A stretch of 64,000 nt of DNA from Pseudomonas saponiphila (GCF_900105185.1 NZ_FNTJ01000002.1:682001-746000); one strand, 5' to 3'. Shown: positions 35,741 through 46,730, numbered from the stretch's first letter. Notes: generated by a model not told the origin, from the sequence alone. Translations and numbers: made by a program.

Positions 35741-37282
35741 TTAGTGCGCGGGGTCGACCAGGATCGAGGTGCCGGTCATTTCCTCGGGCTGAGGCAGATC
35801 CAGCAGCTTGAGCATGGTGGGCGCCACATCCGCCAGCACCCCGCCTTCGCGGACTTTCAGGGCGCGCTTGCCGTAATAGATGAAGGGCACCGGCTCGGTG
35901 GTGTGGGCCGTGTGGGCCTGGCCGGTGGAGGCATCGGACATCTGCTCGACGTTGCCGTGGTCCGCAGTGATGAGGGCTTCGCCTCCCACCTTTTCCAGAG
36001 CATCGACGATGCGCCCGACACACAGGTCCAGGCATTCCACGGCTTTCACTGCGGCGGCGAACACACCGCTGTGGCCGACCATGTCGCCGTTGGCGTAGTT
36101 GACGATGATCACGTCGTAACGCAGGTTTTCGATGGCGTCGACGATCTTGTCGGTGACTTCCGGGGCGCTCATTTCCGGCTGCAGGTCGTAGGTGGCGACT
36201 TTCGGCGACGGGATCAGGATGCGTTCCTCCCCCGGGAACGGCTCTTCACGGCCACCGGAGAAGAAGAAGGTCACGTGGGCGTACTTTTCGGTTTCGGCGA
36301 TGCGCAGTTGGGTCTTGCCGTTTTTCGCCAGATAGTCGCCCAGCACGTTTTCCAGGCTGCCCGGAGCAAAGGCTGCCGGCGCGGGGATGCTGGCGGCGTA
36401 CTGGGTGAGCATGACGAAGCCGGCCAGCTTGGGCTGGCGCGGGCGCTCGAATTCCTTGAAGTCGTCCTCGACGAAGACCCGGGTCAGCTCGCGGGCGCGG
36501 TCGGCGCGGAAGTTCATGAACACCACGGCGTCGCCGTCTTCGACCTTGACCGGCTCGCCGATGGTGGTGGCCTTGACGAATTCGTCGCTCTCTTCACGGG
36601 CGTAGGCCGCTTGCAGGCCTTCCTGGGCGGTGGCGGCATTGAACTGGCCCTGGCCGTCGACGATCAGGTTGTAGGCCTGGGCCACGCGGTCCCAGCGATT
36701 GTCACGGTCCATGGCGAAGTAGCGGCCGATCAGGCTGGCGATGCGGCCCTTGCCCAGGGTCCTGAAGCTCTCGTCCAGCAGTTCGATGAACGACTGGGCG
36801 CTTTTCGGCGGGGTGTCGCGACCGTCGAGGAAGGCGTGCAGGTAGATCTTCTCGGCGCCGCGCTTGAAGGCCAGTTCGGCCATGGCGATCAGGTGATCCT
36901 GGTGGCTGTGCACGCCGCCGTCCGACAGCAGGCCGAGGATATGCACGGCCTTGCCGGCGGCCACGGCCTTGTCCACGGCCGCGCACAGGGTCGGGTTGTC
37001 GAAGAACTCGCCGTCACGGATGGCCTTGGTCACCCGGGTGAAGTCCTGATACACCACGCGACCGGCGCCCAGGTTCATGTGGCCGACTTCGGAGTTGCCC
37101 ATCTGCCCATCCGGCAGGCCGACGTCCATGCCCGAACCCGAGATCAGGCCGTTGGGCATGCTGGCGCACAAGCGGTCCAGGACCGGCTTCTTGGCCGCAT
37201 AGACGGCGTTGGATTCGTGGCTCTCGCTGTGACCGAAGCCATCCAGAATCATCAGGACCAAAGGTTTAGGCGTGGTAGTCAT
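35741..37282 (-). CDS. gpmI: 2,3-bisphosphoglycerate-independent phosphoglycerate mutase
   Basis: A 513-residue glycolytic enzyme interconverting 3- and 2-phosphoglycerate, with two Mn ions. It starts [15 protein letters not shown] with metal-binding Asp; [17 protein letters not shown] carries the phosphoserine (NSEVGH). [28 protein letters not shown] and [11 protein letters not shown] follow as in the alkaline-phosphatase superfamily. ATG at 37282 has GAGTGG upstream; a GTG nine bases earlier is possible. It has its own terminator. Confidence 0.97.
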   Translation of the reverse strand: MTTTPKPLVLMILDGFGHSESHESNAVYAAKKPVLDRLCASMPNGLISGSGMDVGLPDGQMGNSEVGHMNLGAGRVVYQDFTRVTKAIRDGEFFDNPTLCAAVDKAVAAGKAVHILGLLSDGGVHSHQDHLIAMAELAFKRGAEKIYLHAFLDGRDTPPKSAQSFIELLDESFRTLGKGRIASLIGRYFAMDRDNRWDRVAQAYNLIVDGQGQFNAATAQEGLQAAYAREESDEFVKATTIGEPVKVEDGDAVVFMNFRADRARELTRVFVEDDFKEFERPRQPKLAGFVMLTQYAASIPAPAAFAPGSLENVLGDYLAKNGKTQLRIAETEKYAHVTFFFSGGREEPFPGEERILIPSPKVATYDLQPEMSAPEVTDKIVDAIENLRYDVIIVNYANGDMVGHSGVFAAAVKAVECLDLCVGRIVDALEKVGGEALITADHGNVEQMSDASTGQAHTAHTTEPVPFIYYGKRALKVREGGVLADVAPTMLKLLDLPQPEEMTGTSILVDPAH

Positions 37283-37448
37283 GGCGTCCACTCGTGGCTG
37301 GATAGGAAAGAGTTGAAAAAAGGAGGTGTTGAAAAACGGAGTGGCAGTTTAAAGCGAAGTTCCGGTGGCGTCACCGCCGGGCGGGGTTTGGCCGACCTTG
37401 AGGGCTGTGTATACTGGCCGACATTTTAACGCCCTGGAACCTCCTTAG

Positions 37449-37862
37449 ATGGTTGCTCACCTGATTCAATTCGCCACTGAACACTACTTGCTCGTCGGCG
37501 CCTTCGCCATCCTGCTGGCTCTGTTGATCGCTCATGAATTGAGCCGCGGTGGCCGCAGCCTCAGCACCCGTGAACTGACCGCGCTGGTCAACAGCGAGCA
37601 GGGCGTAGTGATCGATATCCGTCCGTCCAAGGAATACGCCGCCGGCCACATCGTCGGTGCGCTGAACATTCCCCAGGACAAGCTGGCCGCTCGTGTCGGC
37701 GAGCTGGAGAAGCACAAGGCCAAGACCATCATCCTGGTGGACGCCCAAGGCCAGCACGCCGGCACCCATGCCCGTGAACTGATGAAGTCCGGTTTCACCG
37801 CCGCCAAACTGTCCGGCGGTGTTTCCAGCTGGAAAGCCGACAACCTGCCATTGGTGAAGTAA
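37449..37862 (+). CDS. YibN-type membrane-anchored rhodanese-like protein
   Basis: A 137-residue protein with an N-terminal membrane helix (residues ~14-30, YLLVGAFAILLALLIA) and a rhodanese domain (IDIRPSKEYAAGHIVGALNI). The active-site loop reads ILVDAQGQHAG: an Asp stands where a catalytic rhodanese has Cys, so sulfur transfer is unlikely. The order rhodanese-grxC-secB matches the conserved yibN-grxC-secB locus. Its stop overlaps the grxC ATG by one base. Confidence 0.9.
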   Translation: MVAHLIQFATEHYLLVGAFAILLALLIAHELSRGGRSLSTRELTALVNSEQGVVIDIRPSKEYAAGHIVGALNIPQDKLAARVGELEKHKAKTIILVDAQGQHAGTHARELMKSGFTAAKLSGGVSSWKADNLPLVK

Positions 37863-38116
37863 TGCCCGAGGTCATCGTCTACTCCAGTGATTACTGCCCT
37901 TACTGTTCGCGGGCCAAGCATCTGTTGGCGAGCAAAGGCGTAGCCTTCGAAGAGATCAAGGTCGATGGCAAACCGCAGGTACGCGCCGACATGGCCCAGA
38001 AGGCCGGACGCACCTCCGTGCCACAGATCTGGATCGGCGCCACCCACGTAGGTGGTTGTGATGATTTGTTTGCCCTGGAGCGCGCCGGCAAGCTCGACGC
38101 GCTGCTGGCGGCCTGA
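37862..38116 (+). CDS. grxC: Glutaredoxin 3
   Basis: An 84-residue thioredoxin-fold protein, with the dithiol active site CPYC (YSSDYCPYCSRAKHLL). TSVPQIWIGATHVGGCDDL contains the cis-Pro and glutathione-binding residues. It reduces disulfides and glutathionylated proteins in the cytoplasm. The TAATG junction couples it to the rhodanese-like gene. Confidence 0.96.
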   Translation: MPEVIVYSSDYCPYCSRAKHLLASKGVAFEEIKVDGKPQVRADMAQKAGRTSVPQIWIGATHVGGCDDLFALERAGKLDALLAA

Positions 38117-38158
38117 AACTCCTAACCCTATAGACCCAAGAGTGAAGAAGGATCTGAG

Positions 38159-38638
38159 ATGACTGACCAACAGAACACTGCTGCCGAAGACGAAAGCGCA
38201 CCGCAATTCTCCCTGCAGCGCATCTACGTGCGTGACCTGTCCTTCGAAGCGCCGAAAAGCCCGGCCATCTTCCGCCAGCAGTGGGAGCCAAGCGTCGCCC
38301 TGGACCTCAACACCCGTCAGAAAGCCCTGGAAGCCGACTTCCACGAAGTGGTGCTGACCCTGTCCGTGACCGTGAAGAACGGTGACGAAGTGGCCTTCAT
38401 CGCTGAAGTGCAACAGGCCGGTATCTTCCTGATCAAGAACCTGGACGAGGCTTCCATGAGCCACACCTTGGGTGCCTTCTGCCCGAACATCCTGTTCCCT
38501 TACGCCCGTGAGGCGCTGGACAGCCTGGTGACCCGTGGTTCGTTCCCGGCCCTGATGCTGGCCCCGGTGAACTTCGACGCGCTGTACGCCCAGGAACTGC
38601 AACGCCTGCAGTCCGCTGGCGAAAACACCGTTCAATAA
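38159..38638 (+). CDS. secB: Protein-export chaperone SecB
   Basis: A 159-residue acidic chaperone which keeps preproteins unfolded and passes them to Sec[20 protein letters not shown] and AGIFLIKN are typical, as is the FPYARE segment ([20 protein letters not shown]). It lies 42 bp after grxC and has its own strong terminator. Confidence 0.97.
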   Translation: MTDQQNTAAEDESAPQFSLQRIYVRDLSFEAPKSPAIFRQQWEPSVALDLNTRQKALEADFHEVVLTLSVTVKNGDEVAFIAEVQQAGIFLIKNLDEASMSHTLGAFCPNILFPYAREALDSLVTRGSFPALMLAPVNFDALYAQELQRLQSAGENTVQ

Positions 38639-38648
38639 GAACGTCGTC

Positions 38649-38692
38649 CGAGCATGAAAAAAGCGCCTGTAATGGCGCTTTTTTCATGCTCG
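38649..38692. terminator. long bidirectional terminator between secB and trmL
   Basis: CGAGCATGAAAAAAGCGC and GCGCTTTTTTCATGCTCG form an 18-bp perfect stem with an 8-base loop, with internal A and T runs serving secB and the convergent trmL. Confidence 0.93.
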
Positions 38693-38708
38693 GGTGAAAA
38701 CCCGGGCC

Positions 38709-39164
38709 TTACTTGAACCCCAGTTGCCGCCAGCCTTCATAGACCGCCACGGCCACGGTGTTGGACAGGTTCAGGCTGCGGCAGCCTTCGCGCATGGGCA
38801 GGCGCAGGCGTTGCTCGCCGGGCAGGGCGTCCAGCACGTCCGCCGGCAGGCCGCGGCTCTCGGGGCCGAACAGGAAGGCGTCACCCTCCTTGAAGCTGGC
38901 GTCATGGAAGGGCCGCGAGCCCTTGGTGGTGAAGGCGAACAGGCGCGGCTGGCCAAGGCTTTTCAGGCAACTTGCGAGGTCGGCGTGGCGTTGCAGGGTG
39001 GCGTATTCGTGATAGTCGAGGCCGGCGCGGCGCAGGCGCTTGTCGTCCATTTCGAAACCCAGCGGCTCGATCAAATGCAGGTGGCAGCCGCTGTTGGCGC
39101 ACAGCCTGATAACGTTGCCGGTATTCGGCGGAATTTCTGGTTGAAAGAGGATGACGTGAAACAT
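38709..39164 (-). CDS. trmL: tRNA (cytidine/uridine-2'-O-)-methyltransferase TrmL
   Basis: A 151-residue SPOUT enzyme that methylates the 2'-OH of the wobble base in certain leucine tRNAs. [20 protein letters not shown] is the canonical start; FGPESRGLP and [15 protein letters not shown] are the knot motifs that bind SAM. ATG 39164 was chosen over a longer frame because family members start here. It lies in the palindrome CATG shared with the ATG of the divergent gene. Confidence 0.95.
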   Translation of the reverse strand: MFHVILFQPEIPPNTGNVIRLCANSGCHLHLIEPLGFEMDDKRLRRAGLDYHEYATLQRHADLASCLKSLGQPRLFAFTTKGSRPFHDASFKEGDAFLFGPESRGLPADVLDALPGEQRLRLPMREGCRSLNLSNTVAVAVYEGWRQLGFK

Positions 39165-39603
39165 GCACGGCTCCGAAGAGAAAGACAGGCTGCATTCTAC
39201 GCCTGAAGAAGACCCGCGACCGAAGCTAATGCCGAAGGTATTCGGCTCCCTGGCGATTGTCGGAATGATGGTGGGGCTGATGATCGGTCGACTGACCCAG
39301 CCCGACCCGGTCGAGTTGCAACAGGTCGAGGTGGCCGCCGATGGCCTGGTGGTCTGGTTCAACCAGGAACCCAAGGTTCACGGCGAACATATCGATGGCA
39401 CCATCGCCTTGCTGTTCGATGCACAAGGACGGGCGCAGAACGGTCAGTTGCAGGTCAATCAGAAGACGGTGAACTGGCGGGTACGGCTGGCGGACCAGGG
39501 CTTGCTGCTGAACCTGGTGGCTGCCCGGCCGCTGCGGGGCGAGTGGAGCGCCAGCCAGGTGGACGGGCGCTGGCGCCTGGCGATCCACCTGCGGGAGGAA
39601 TAA
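39163..39603 (+). CDS. Membrane-anchored hypothetical protein
   Basis: A 146-residue protein with a charged N-terminus, one membrane helix (residues ~27-43, [17 protein letters not shown]) and a soluble domain, probably periplasmic, rich in beta strands. I do not recognise the family. The called ATG overlaps the divergent trmL ATG, and the nearest GAGG is ~12 bases upstream. An internal ATG at 39229 (MPKVFG) would put the membrane helix nearer the N-terminus and is a fair alternative. The tandem repeat array begins right after the stop. Confidence 0.7.
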   Translation: MHGSEEKDRLHSTPEEDPRPKLMPKVFGSLAIVGMMVGLMIGRLTQPDPVELQQVEVAADGLVVWFNQEPKVHGEHIDGTIALLFDAQGRAQNGQLQVNQKTVNWRVRLADQGLLLNLVAARPLRGEWSASQVDGRWRLAIHLREE

Positions 39604-39980
39604 AAGAGGGAAACCCCGGCCTGCCTGTACCAAGGCCCCCAAAAACGGGAGGGGCTGATCGCCCGTTTGGGGCGATGAGTCCCGGTGTAAAGAAGGGGAT
39701 TCCCGGCCTGCCTGTACCAGGGTCCCCGAAAGGGTTGTGGGCACGTCGCTCGGAGCGTGATGAGCCCGGTGTTAAAGAGGGAAGCCCCAGCCTGCCTGTA
39801 CCGAGGTTCCCGAAAACGTGGCCCGTCGCTATGAGCGTGATGGGCCGGTTGTTAAAGAGGGAATCCCCGGCCTGCCTGTACCGAGGTTCCCGAAAGCGTG
39901 GCCCGTCGCTATGAGCGTGATGGGCCGGGTGTTAAAGAGGGGAATCCCCGGCCTGCCTGTACCAAGGTCCCCGAAACTGG
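39604..39980. repeat. five-copy tandem repeat, unit about 80-87 bp
   Basis: The core CGGCCTGCCTGTACC recurs (its CTGCCTGTAC at 39621, 39708, 39792, 39872, 39953), giving periods of 87, 84, 80 and 81 bp. Each unit has a GGGAATCCCC ... GGTTCCC arm pair, and most have a GGCCCGTCGCT-ATG-AGCGTGATGGGCC-like hairpin. Copies 3, 4 and 5 are most alike. Short proline/glycine-rich frames run through it but have no plausible starts. It is not a CRISPR: there are no spacers, and divergence is by small indels. Confidence 0.88.
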
Positions 39981-40052
39981 GTAGTGACTGGGTTAATGCA
40001 GGGCGCGTGCCAGCTTTGGCGCAATCCGCGCGTGTTGCGGTGAAAAAAGTCG

Positions 40053-40076
40053 AAAGCCCCGTAATCCGGGGCTTTT
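40053..40076. terminator. rho-independent terminator after repeat array
   Basis: AAAGCCCC and GGGGCTTTT with a short loop, oriented to stop rightward transcription; a T-run follows. Confidence 0.75.
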
Positions 40077-40194
40077 GCGTTTTCGACCTGGGGCTTTTCA
40101 GAGGCGAGGCCCGGGTTGTGCCCGGGCCCGATGGCGCTGCACCGCGCCTTGGGGCAGTGCATGCAGCCCATCCTGGTGCACGCACGTCATCGTC

Positions 40195-40276
40195 GTAGGA
40201 GCCGGCTTGCCGGCGAAAGCGCCGCTCGGCGCTCTGCAAGGCTCAAGGGCCTTTTCGCTGGCAAGCCAGCTCCTGC
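40195..40276. repeat. REP element pair (BIME-like)
   Basis: GTAGGAGCCGGCTTGCCGGC and TTCGCTGGCAAGCCAGCTCC face each other across a 40-bp spacer that contains its own hairpin, GCGCCGCTCGGCGC. It lies just beyond the ntrC stop. Confidence 0.92.
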
Positions 40277-40294
40277 ATGCTGCGGGTTGGGGCT

Positions 40295-41727
<1,433 letters not shown>

Positions 41728-41731
<4 letters not shown>

Positions 41732-42813
41732 GTCGATGGGGCTCCTTGTTCCAGAGGCAGAAAGATCGAGAAGGTGGTGTGGCCGGGATGGCTGTCACAT
41801 TCGATCAGGCCCTGGTGCTGGCTGATGATGTTCTGGGTAATGGCCAGGCCCAGCCCGGTACCGTCCGGGCGGCCGCTGACCATGGGAAAGAAGAGGGTGT
41901 CCTGCAGCTCGGCGGGAATGCCCGGGCCGTTGTCGATGATCTCGATCTTGGTCACCAGGCGATGGCGCACATGACCGATGGTGAACTGGCGCATGGTGCG
42001 GCTGCGCAAGGTGATGCGCCCCAGGCGCATCTCGTTCTGGCTGCTGATGGCCTGCATGGCGTTGCGCACGATGTTGAGCACCGCCTGGATCATCTGCTCG
42101 CGGTCGATCAGGACGTCGGGAATGCTCGGGTCGTAATCGCGCACCAGGGTGATGCAGCCCTGGCTTTCGGCTTCCACCAGGCTGCTGACCCGCTCCAGCA
42201 CCTCGTGGATGTTGGTCAGGGCCAGCGATGGCAGCTTGTTCGAGCCGAGCATGCGGTCCACCAGGTTCCGCAGGCGGTCGGCCTCTTCGATGATGACGTT
42301 GGTGTAGTCCTTGAGGCTTTCCTCGGGCAGCTCGCGAGCCAGCAATTGGGCGGCGCCGCGAATCCCGCCCAGGGGGTTCTTGATTTCGTGGGCCAGGCCG
42401 CGCACCAGCATCTTGCTGGTTTCCTGCTTGGACAGCTGGGCCTCTTCCTTGGTGATGCGCAGCAGCCGGTCCCGGGGGTGGACTTCCAGCAGCAGCAAGG
42501 TGTCGCCGTTGCTGAGGATCGGCGTCACCGCATAGTCGACGGTCAGGGTCTGGCCGGTCAGGGCGGTGAGCATGGCTTCGCGCTTGGTAAACGGATGCGC
42601 CTGTTCCACCGCCTGGCGCAGGGAGCTCAGGGCCTCGGCGGATTCGGTGAACAGCTCGCTGATGAATTGCCCATGGCTGCGCTGGCCGCTGATGGCCAGG
42701 AGCATCTCCGCCGCCGGGTTCATGTACTCAAGGCGCAGGTCGGCGTTGAGCAGAATGGTGGCGGTGGTCAGGTTGTCCAGAAGCAGGCGGTGCAGTGGGT
42801 CGCTGATGGTCAT
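41728..42813 (-). CDS. ntrB: Nitrogen regulation sensor kinase NtrB (NR(II))
   Basis: A 361-residue cytoplasmic histidine kinase/phosphatase, controlled by PII proteins, acting on NtrC. An N-terminal PAS domain is followed by the H-box LVRGLAHEIKNPLGGIRGA, and N- and G-boxes VLNIVRNAMQA, DNGPGIPAEL and GTGLGLAITQN. There is no membrane segment. ATG 42813 follows AGAGG; the frame remains open upstream without similarity. Confidence 0.97.
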
Positions 42814-43034
42814 TCGGACCTCTTTTGGAGCAGGGCGAGCCGGAGCTGGTCCGGGATCGCGCGCGGGGTTAAAGCGCTGATGTGGAGAAAATGCAAAAAC
42901 CAAACCAAGGCTCCGAAAAGAAGCGTTCGCGGCCTGAAACAGGCGTTTGAAGCCCGATTGCGTGGCGCTTTGCCAGCTTCGCCGGGTATTTTCGAACCAA
43001 AATGGGCTGGGAGTGGTCTGTGGGTGCACGGTAT

Positions 43035-43051
43035 TGCACCAATATAGTGCA
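43035..43051. promoter_or_regulatory. NtrC-type palindrome between ntrB and ada
   Basis: TGCACCAATATAGTGCA has the GCAC-N7-GTGC arrangement of enteric NtrC sites. An overlapping everted pair, GGTGCA ... TGCACC, lies at its left. It sits 222 bp upstream of ntrB and 126 bp upstream of ada; control of ntrB is more sensible. A TATATT inside the palindrome could be a leftward -10, which would make NtrC a repressor there. Confidence 0.6.
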
Positions 43052-43176
43052 TGATTCTGCGGGGCGCTTGGCGGCTGCACGGATCGATGAGAATCAACGC
43101 CCGTTTTTCAGCGGCAGCGCACAGAGCGCGGGTTTAGAGTGCTCGAACCCGACGCTTCAAGGTTCAGGATGCGGCC

Positions 43177-44271
43177 ATGGAAAACGCCACTCTGCTGTTT
43201 CAGCTCCCCGACGACGACACCCTGTATCAGGCCCTTCTGGACCGCGACCCGGCCTATGAGGGCTTTGCCTACGTCGGGGTCAAGAGCACGGGGGTGTTCT
43301 GCCGCCTGACCTGTGCCGCGCGCAAGCCCAAGCGCGAGAACACGGTGTTCTTCAGCTCGATCAAGGGTTGTGTCGAAGCGGGATTCCGTGCCTGTCTGCG
43401 TTGTCGGCCGCTGGAGCGGGCCGGGGTGCAGGAACCCTGGGTACAGACCCTGCTGGAGCAACTGCACAGCGATCCCGAACGCCGCTGGTACGAAGATGAT
43501 CTGACCCGGCTGGGGCTGGACCCGTCCACCGTGCGTCGCGCCTTCAAGCGCTACTTCGGAGTGACTTTCCTGGAAATGGCCCGCCTGCGGCGCATGGGCC
43601 AGGGCATGCAGCAGCTGGCTGGCGGAGAGTCGGTGATCGACGCGCAGATCAGTGCCGGCTTCGATTCCGACAGCGGCTTCCGGCGGGCCTTCCGTCGTCT
43701 GGCGGGCCAGCCACCATCGAGCCTGCGGGGGCGCGAGCTGCTCAAGGCCGATTGGCTGCAAACCCCGATCGGCGTGATGCTGGCGGTGGCCGATGCCCAG
43801 GTCCTGCATCTGCTGGAGTTCTTCGATCGCCCGGCGCTGGCCACTGAGCTGCAGGCTCTGCAAAAACGCAGTGGTTCGAGCATAGGTTTCGGGCGCTTTG
43901 CTCCGATCGATCTGATCGAGGCCGAGTTGCGGCGCTACTTTGCCGGGGAGGCGCTGAGCTTCACCACGCCGTTGGCCATGAACGCCTCGGCTTTTACTCG
44001 CACGGTCTGGTGGGCGTTGCGTGATATTCCCCCGGGGAGCACCTGCAGCTACGCCGAGGTGGCGAGCCGGATCGGCTCGCCCTCAGCGGTGCGTGCGGTG
44101 GCCCGGGCCAACGGCGCCAATCAGATCGCCATCGTCATTGCCTGTCACCGAGTGATCGGCAGTGACGGCGCCCTCACCGGCTATGGCGGCGGCCTGTGGC
44201 GCAAGCGCTGGCTGCTGGAGCATGAGCGGCGCTTGCGCCCTCTGTCGGGCGAGTCAGCGAGCGGGCTGTAA
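43177..44271 (+). CDS. ada: Bifunctional regulator / O6-methylguanine-DNA methyltransferase Ada
   Basis: A 364-residue alkylation-response protein. N-terminal zinc domain: Cys42 and Cys46 (FCRLTC), Cys73 and Cys76 (ACLRC), with Cys42 expected to accept methyl from phosphotriesters. An AraC-type HTH follows (residues ~85-180). The C-terminal MGMT domain has the active-site Cys in IACHRVIGS; the residue before Cys is Ala, where the E. coli protein has Pro. It should activate its own gene when methylated. Its last 18 bp overlap the convergent transporter gene. Confidence 0.95.
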   Translation: MENATLLFQLPDDDTLYQALLDRDPAYEGFAYVGVKSTGVFCRLTCAARKPKRENTVFFSSIKGCVEAGFRACLRCRPLERAGVQEPWVQTLLEQLHSDPERRWYEDDLTRLGLDPSTVRRAFKRYFGVTFLEMARLRRMGQGMQQLAGGESVIDAQISAGFDSDSGFRRAFRRLAGQPPSSLRGRELLKADWLQTPIGVMLAVADAQVLHLLEFFDRPALATELQALQKRSGSSIGFGRFAPIDLIEAELRRYFAGEALSFTTPLAMNASAFTRTVWWALRDIPPGSTCSYAEVASRIGSPSAVRAVARANGANQIAIVIACHRVIGSDGALTGYGGGLWRKRWLLEHERRLRPLSGESASGL

Positions 44272-45675
44272 CGGGCTTGCGGGAGTGGCAGCAGGTGGAA
44301 GGTTATCCACAGGCAACTGGGCCAAACGCTGGTTGTCCGCTTCTCGCGCCAGTTCGTCGGCATCCGCCTGTTCCGCCGTGGACAGCTCGGCGGCGTTGTG
44401 ACCGATGCGCTTGAGCAGGGCCAGCATGCACAGCAGCGAAACCAGGGCGTAGCAGGCCGAGGCGATGGCCACGCCGATGATGCTGCCGGTGCCGTTGAGG
44501 ATGCTTTGCGCCAGCACCGGAGTGGCGCCGCCGACCAGCAGCGAGCACAGCTGGTAGGAGATCGACAGCCCGCTGTAGCGCACCCGGGTCGGAAAGGCCC
44601 GGGCCAGGATGCCGCCCACCGCGCCGTAGAACATCGAATGCGGCACCGTGGCCAGGCACATGCCGAGCACGGCGATCCAGTAGTTGCCGGTCTCCACGGC
44701 GAAGAACATCGCCGGCATCAGCAACTGTTCCGGTACCACCATCAGCACCATGGCCTTGCGCATGTCCATGCGCGAAACCAGCACCGCTCCCAGGGGTTGG
44801 GTGATGAACTGCACCACCAGGGCGATGACGATCACGCTGAGGAAGCTGCTCTGGGTGTAGCCCAGCTCCTTGGTGGCCCAGGACAGGGCAAAGGTGCTCT
44901 TGAAATAGGTGACGTGGATGATCGGCAGCACTCCGGCGCCCAGCAGCACCAAGCGCCAGTGGTCGCGCAGCACGTCGAGAATCGGCAGCTTGACGGTCTT
45001 CTTCTGCGCCATCAGGCGCTGCATGTCATCGGATTCTTCGAGCTTGAGGCGGATGACCATGCCGACGATCACCAGCAGCGCCGAGAGCAGGAACGGAATG
45101 CGCCAGCCCCAGAGCAGGAAGTCCGGTGTCGGCAGGGCGCTGATGCCAAAGAACACCAGGGTCGCCAGCAGGTTGCCGGCGGGCGAGCCTTGCTGGGCAA
45201 AGGCGGCGTACAGGATGCCCTTGCCCTTGGGCGCGCTTTCGCTGGCGATCAGGACCGCCCCGCCCCATTCGCCACCCACCGCGATGCCCTGGATGATGCG
45301 CAGGGCCACCAGGGCGATCGGTGCCCAGACACCTATCTGCAGGTAGCCGGGCAGCAGGCCGATGCAGGTGGTGGCCACGCCCATCATGATCAGGGTGATC
45401 ACCAGGGTGGTCTTGCGGCCGATCTTGTCGCCCATGTGGCCGAAGATGATGCCGCCGATGGGGCGGGCGACAAAGCCCGCCCACAGGGTCAGGAAGGACA
45501 GCAGGGTGGCCGTGCCCGGGGGCAGGTCGGCGGGAAAGAAGATTTTGCCGAACACCAGGGCGGCGGCGATTCCATAGGCGTAGAAGTCATACCATTCGAT
45601 GGTGGTGCCGATGAACGAGGCTATGCCCGCCTTGCGGGCTTTCTTGTGGGCGGCAGCTTCCAGGGTGGCGCTCAT
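44254..45675 (-). CDS. MHS-family (metabolite:H+ symporter) MFS transporter
   Basis: A 473-residue, 12-helix transporter. ASFIGTTIEWYDFYAYGIAA is the MHS-family start and RPIGGIIFGHMGDKIGRKTT the signature loop between helices 2 and 3. The family carries organic acids and osmolytes with protons. ATG 45675 follows AGGAG. The gene lies downstream of a LysR gene on the same strand, with the dehydrogenase and CoA-transferase divergent, which suggests it imports the acid that those enzymes use. Confidence 0.9.
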   Translation of the reverse strand: MSATLEAAAHKKARKAGIASFIGTTIEWYDFYAYGIAAALVFGKIFFPADLPPGTATLLSFLTLWAGFVARPIGGIIFGHMGDKIGRKTTLVITLIMMGVATTCIGLLPGYLQIGVWAPIALVALRIIQGIAVGGEWGGAVLIASESAPKGKGILYAAFAQQGSPAGNLLATLVFFGISALPTPDFLLWGWRIPFLLSALLVIVGMVIRLKLEESDDMQRLMAQKKTVKLPILDVLRDHWRLVLLGAGVLPIIHVTYFKSTFALSWATKELGYTQSSFLSVIVIALVVQFITQPLGAVLVSRMDMRKAMVLMVVPEQLLMPAMFFAVETGNYWIAVLGMCLATVPHSMFYGAVGGILARAFPTRVRYSGLSISYQLCSLLVGGATPVLAQSILNGTGSIIGVAIASACYALVSLLCMLALLKRIGHNAAELSTAEQADADELAREADNQRLAQLPVDNLPPAATPASPLQPAR

Positions 45676-45791
45676 GTGCAACTCCTGCTTGTTATTGTTA
45701 TGGGCGCCCAGGCGGGGCGCGTGGGCGTCATGCAAGGCCCGACCGCTGGGAGCCTATACAGGCAGGAATCGAAAAATATAATGATTAAATC

Positions 45792-46730
45792 TTATGGTTT
45801 GATACGTGATTTCGTATCGCCGGGGCCTGCCCAGGAGCCCGTGCCAGCGGCTTGCAGCAAGGATCTGAACAGGGCCAGGAAACTGTCTGCGGCAGCCGAG
45901 GGTTGGTCCGCCAGATGGATGGCCAGGATCTCCGAAGGCGCTCCCCGACCTTCAATCTCGCAGTAACTCACCCCCGGTTGGCCGAGCAGGGCCAGGGTCT
46001 GGGGCACCAGCGCCACGCCCATCTCATGGGCCACCATCGTCACCACGGTTTGCCAGAGCCTTGTTTCGTGGCGGATCCGCGGGCTGAACCCGGCGGCCAC
46101 GCAGCGGGCGATGATCAGGTCGTGGTAGTGGGGCGATGCCTCCCGTGGAAACAGGATGAAATCATCATTGGCCAGTTGCTTGAGGTCGACCCGCGTCTGC
46201 CCGGCCAGGGGGTGGTTCTGCGGCAGGCAGCAAAGGAAGGGTTCGGCCAGCAGTGTCGCGCTGCGGATGCCGGCGGCGAAGGTGCCACCGTGAACGAAGC
46301 CGATGTCGATCTGTCCGCGCTGCAGGGCCTGGGCCTGACTGGCGCTGTTCATTTCCATCAGCACGATCTCGGTGTCCGGGTGATCGCGCTCGAAGGCCTT
46401 GACCGCCTGGGGCAGGCCGCGGTGCAGGATCGAGTTGACGAAGCCCACGCTCAGGCGTCCGCTGAAGCCTTCCGCCGAGCGCTGGGTCAGGCGCCGCGCC
46501 TGGTCGGCCCGCAGCAGCAGGTAGCGCGCTTCGCCCAGCAGCACCTGGCCGGCATTGGTCAGGCTCACGGACTTGTTGTTGCGGTTGAGCAACTGGATGT
46601 CCAGTTGCCCCTCCAGCTTCTTGATGTCGAAACTCAGCGCCGGCTGTGAAATGCACAGGCGCTCCGCGGCACGCCCGAAATGCAGCTCCTCGGCCACGGC
46701 GACGAAGTAGCGCAGCTGTTTGAGGTCCAC
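45792..46730 (-). CDS. LysR-type transcriptional regulator
   Basis: A 312-residue regulator. An N-terminal winged HTH (MDLKQLRYFVAVAEELHFGR, AAERLCISQPALS) is followed by a periplasmic-binding-protein-like effector domain. The start resembles the BenM/CatM group. It is divergent from the dehydrogenase/CoA-transferase pair with 111 bp between them, the usual layout for an inducer-dependent activator. The intergenic region is AT-rich with several TTATCG words; no operator is defined with certainty. Confidence 0.92.
   Translation of the reverse strand: MDLKQLRYFVAVAEELHFGRAAERLCISQPALSFDIKKLEGQLDIQLLNRNNKSVSLTNAGQVLLGEARYLLLRADQARRLTQRSAEGFSGRLSVGFVNSILHRGLPQAVKAFERDHPDTEIVLMEMNSASQAQALQRGQIDIGFVHGGTFAAGIRSATLLAEPFLCCLPQNHPLAGQTRVDLKQLANDDFILFPREASPHYHDLIIARCVAAGFSPRIRHETRLWQTVVTMVAHEMGVALVPQTLALLGQPGVSYCEIEGRGAPSEILAIHLADQPSAAADSFLALFRSLLQAAGTGSWAGPGDTKSRIKP

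Noticed and set aside
37283..37291. GTG start for gpmI at 37291
   Set aside because: The ATG nine bases downstream has the better placed GAGTGG and gives the usual N-terminus; the GTG is not excluded.
38709..39374. Longer trmL starting at 39374
   Set aside because: The extra 70 residues are a shadow of the divergent gene; TrmL proteins start with [17 protein letters not shown].
39604..39980. CRISPR array
   Set aside because: Units are contiguous with drifting similarity and no unique spacers; no cas genes are present.
39543..40198. Proline/glycine-rich proteins read through the tandem repeat
   Set aside because: Starts are not supported and the frame shifts between units because unit length is not a multiple of three throughout.
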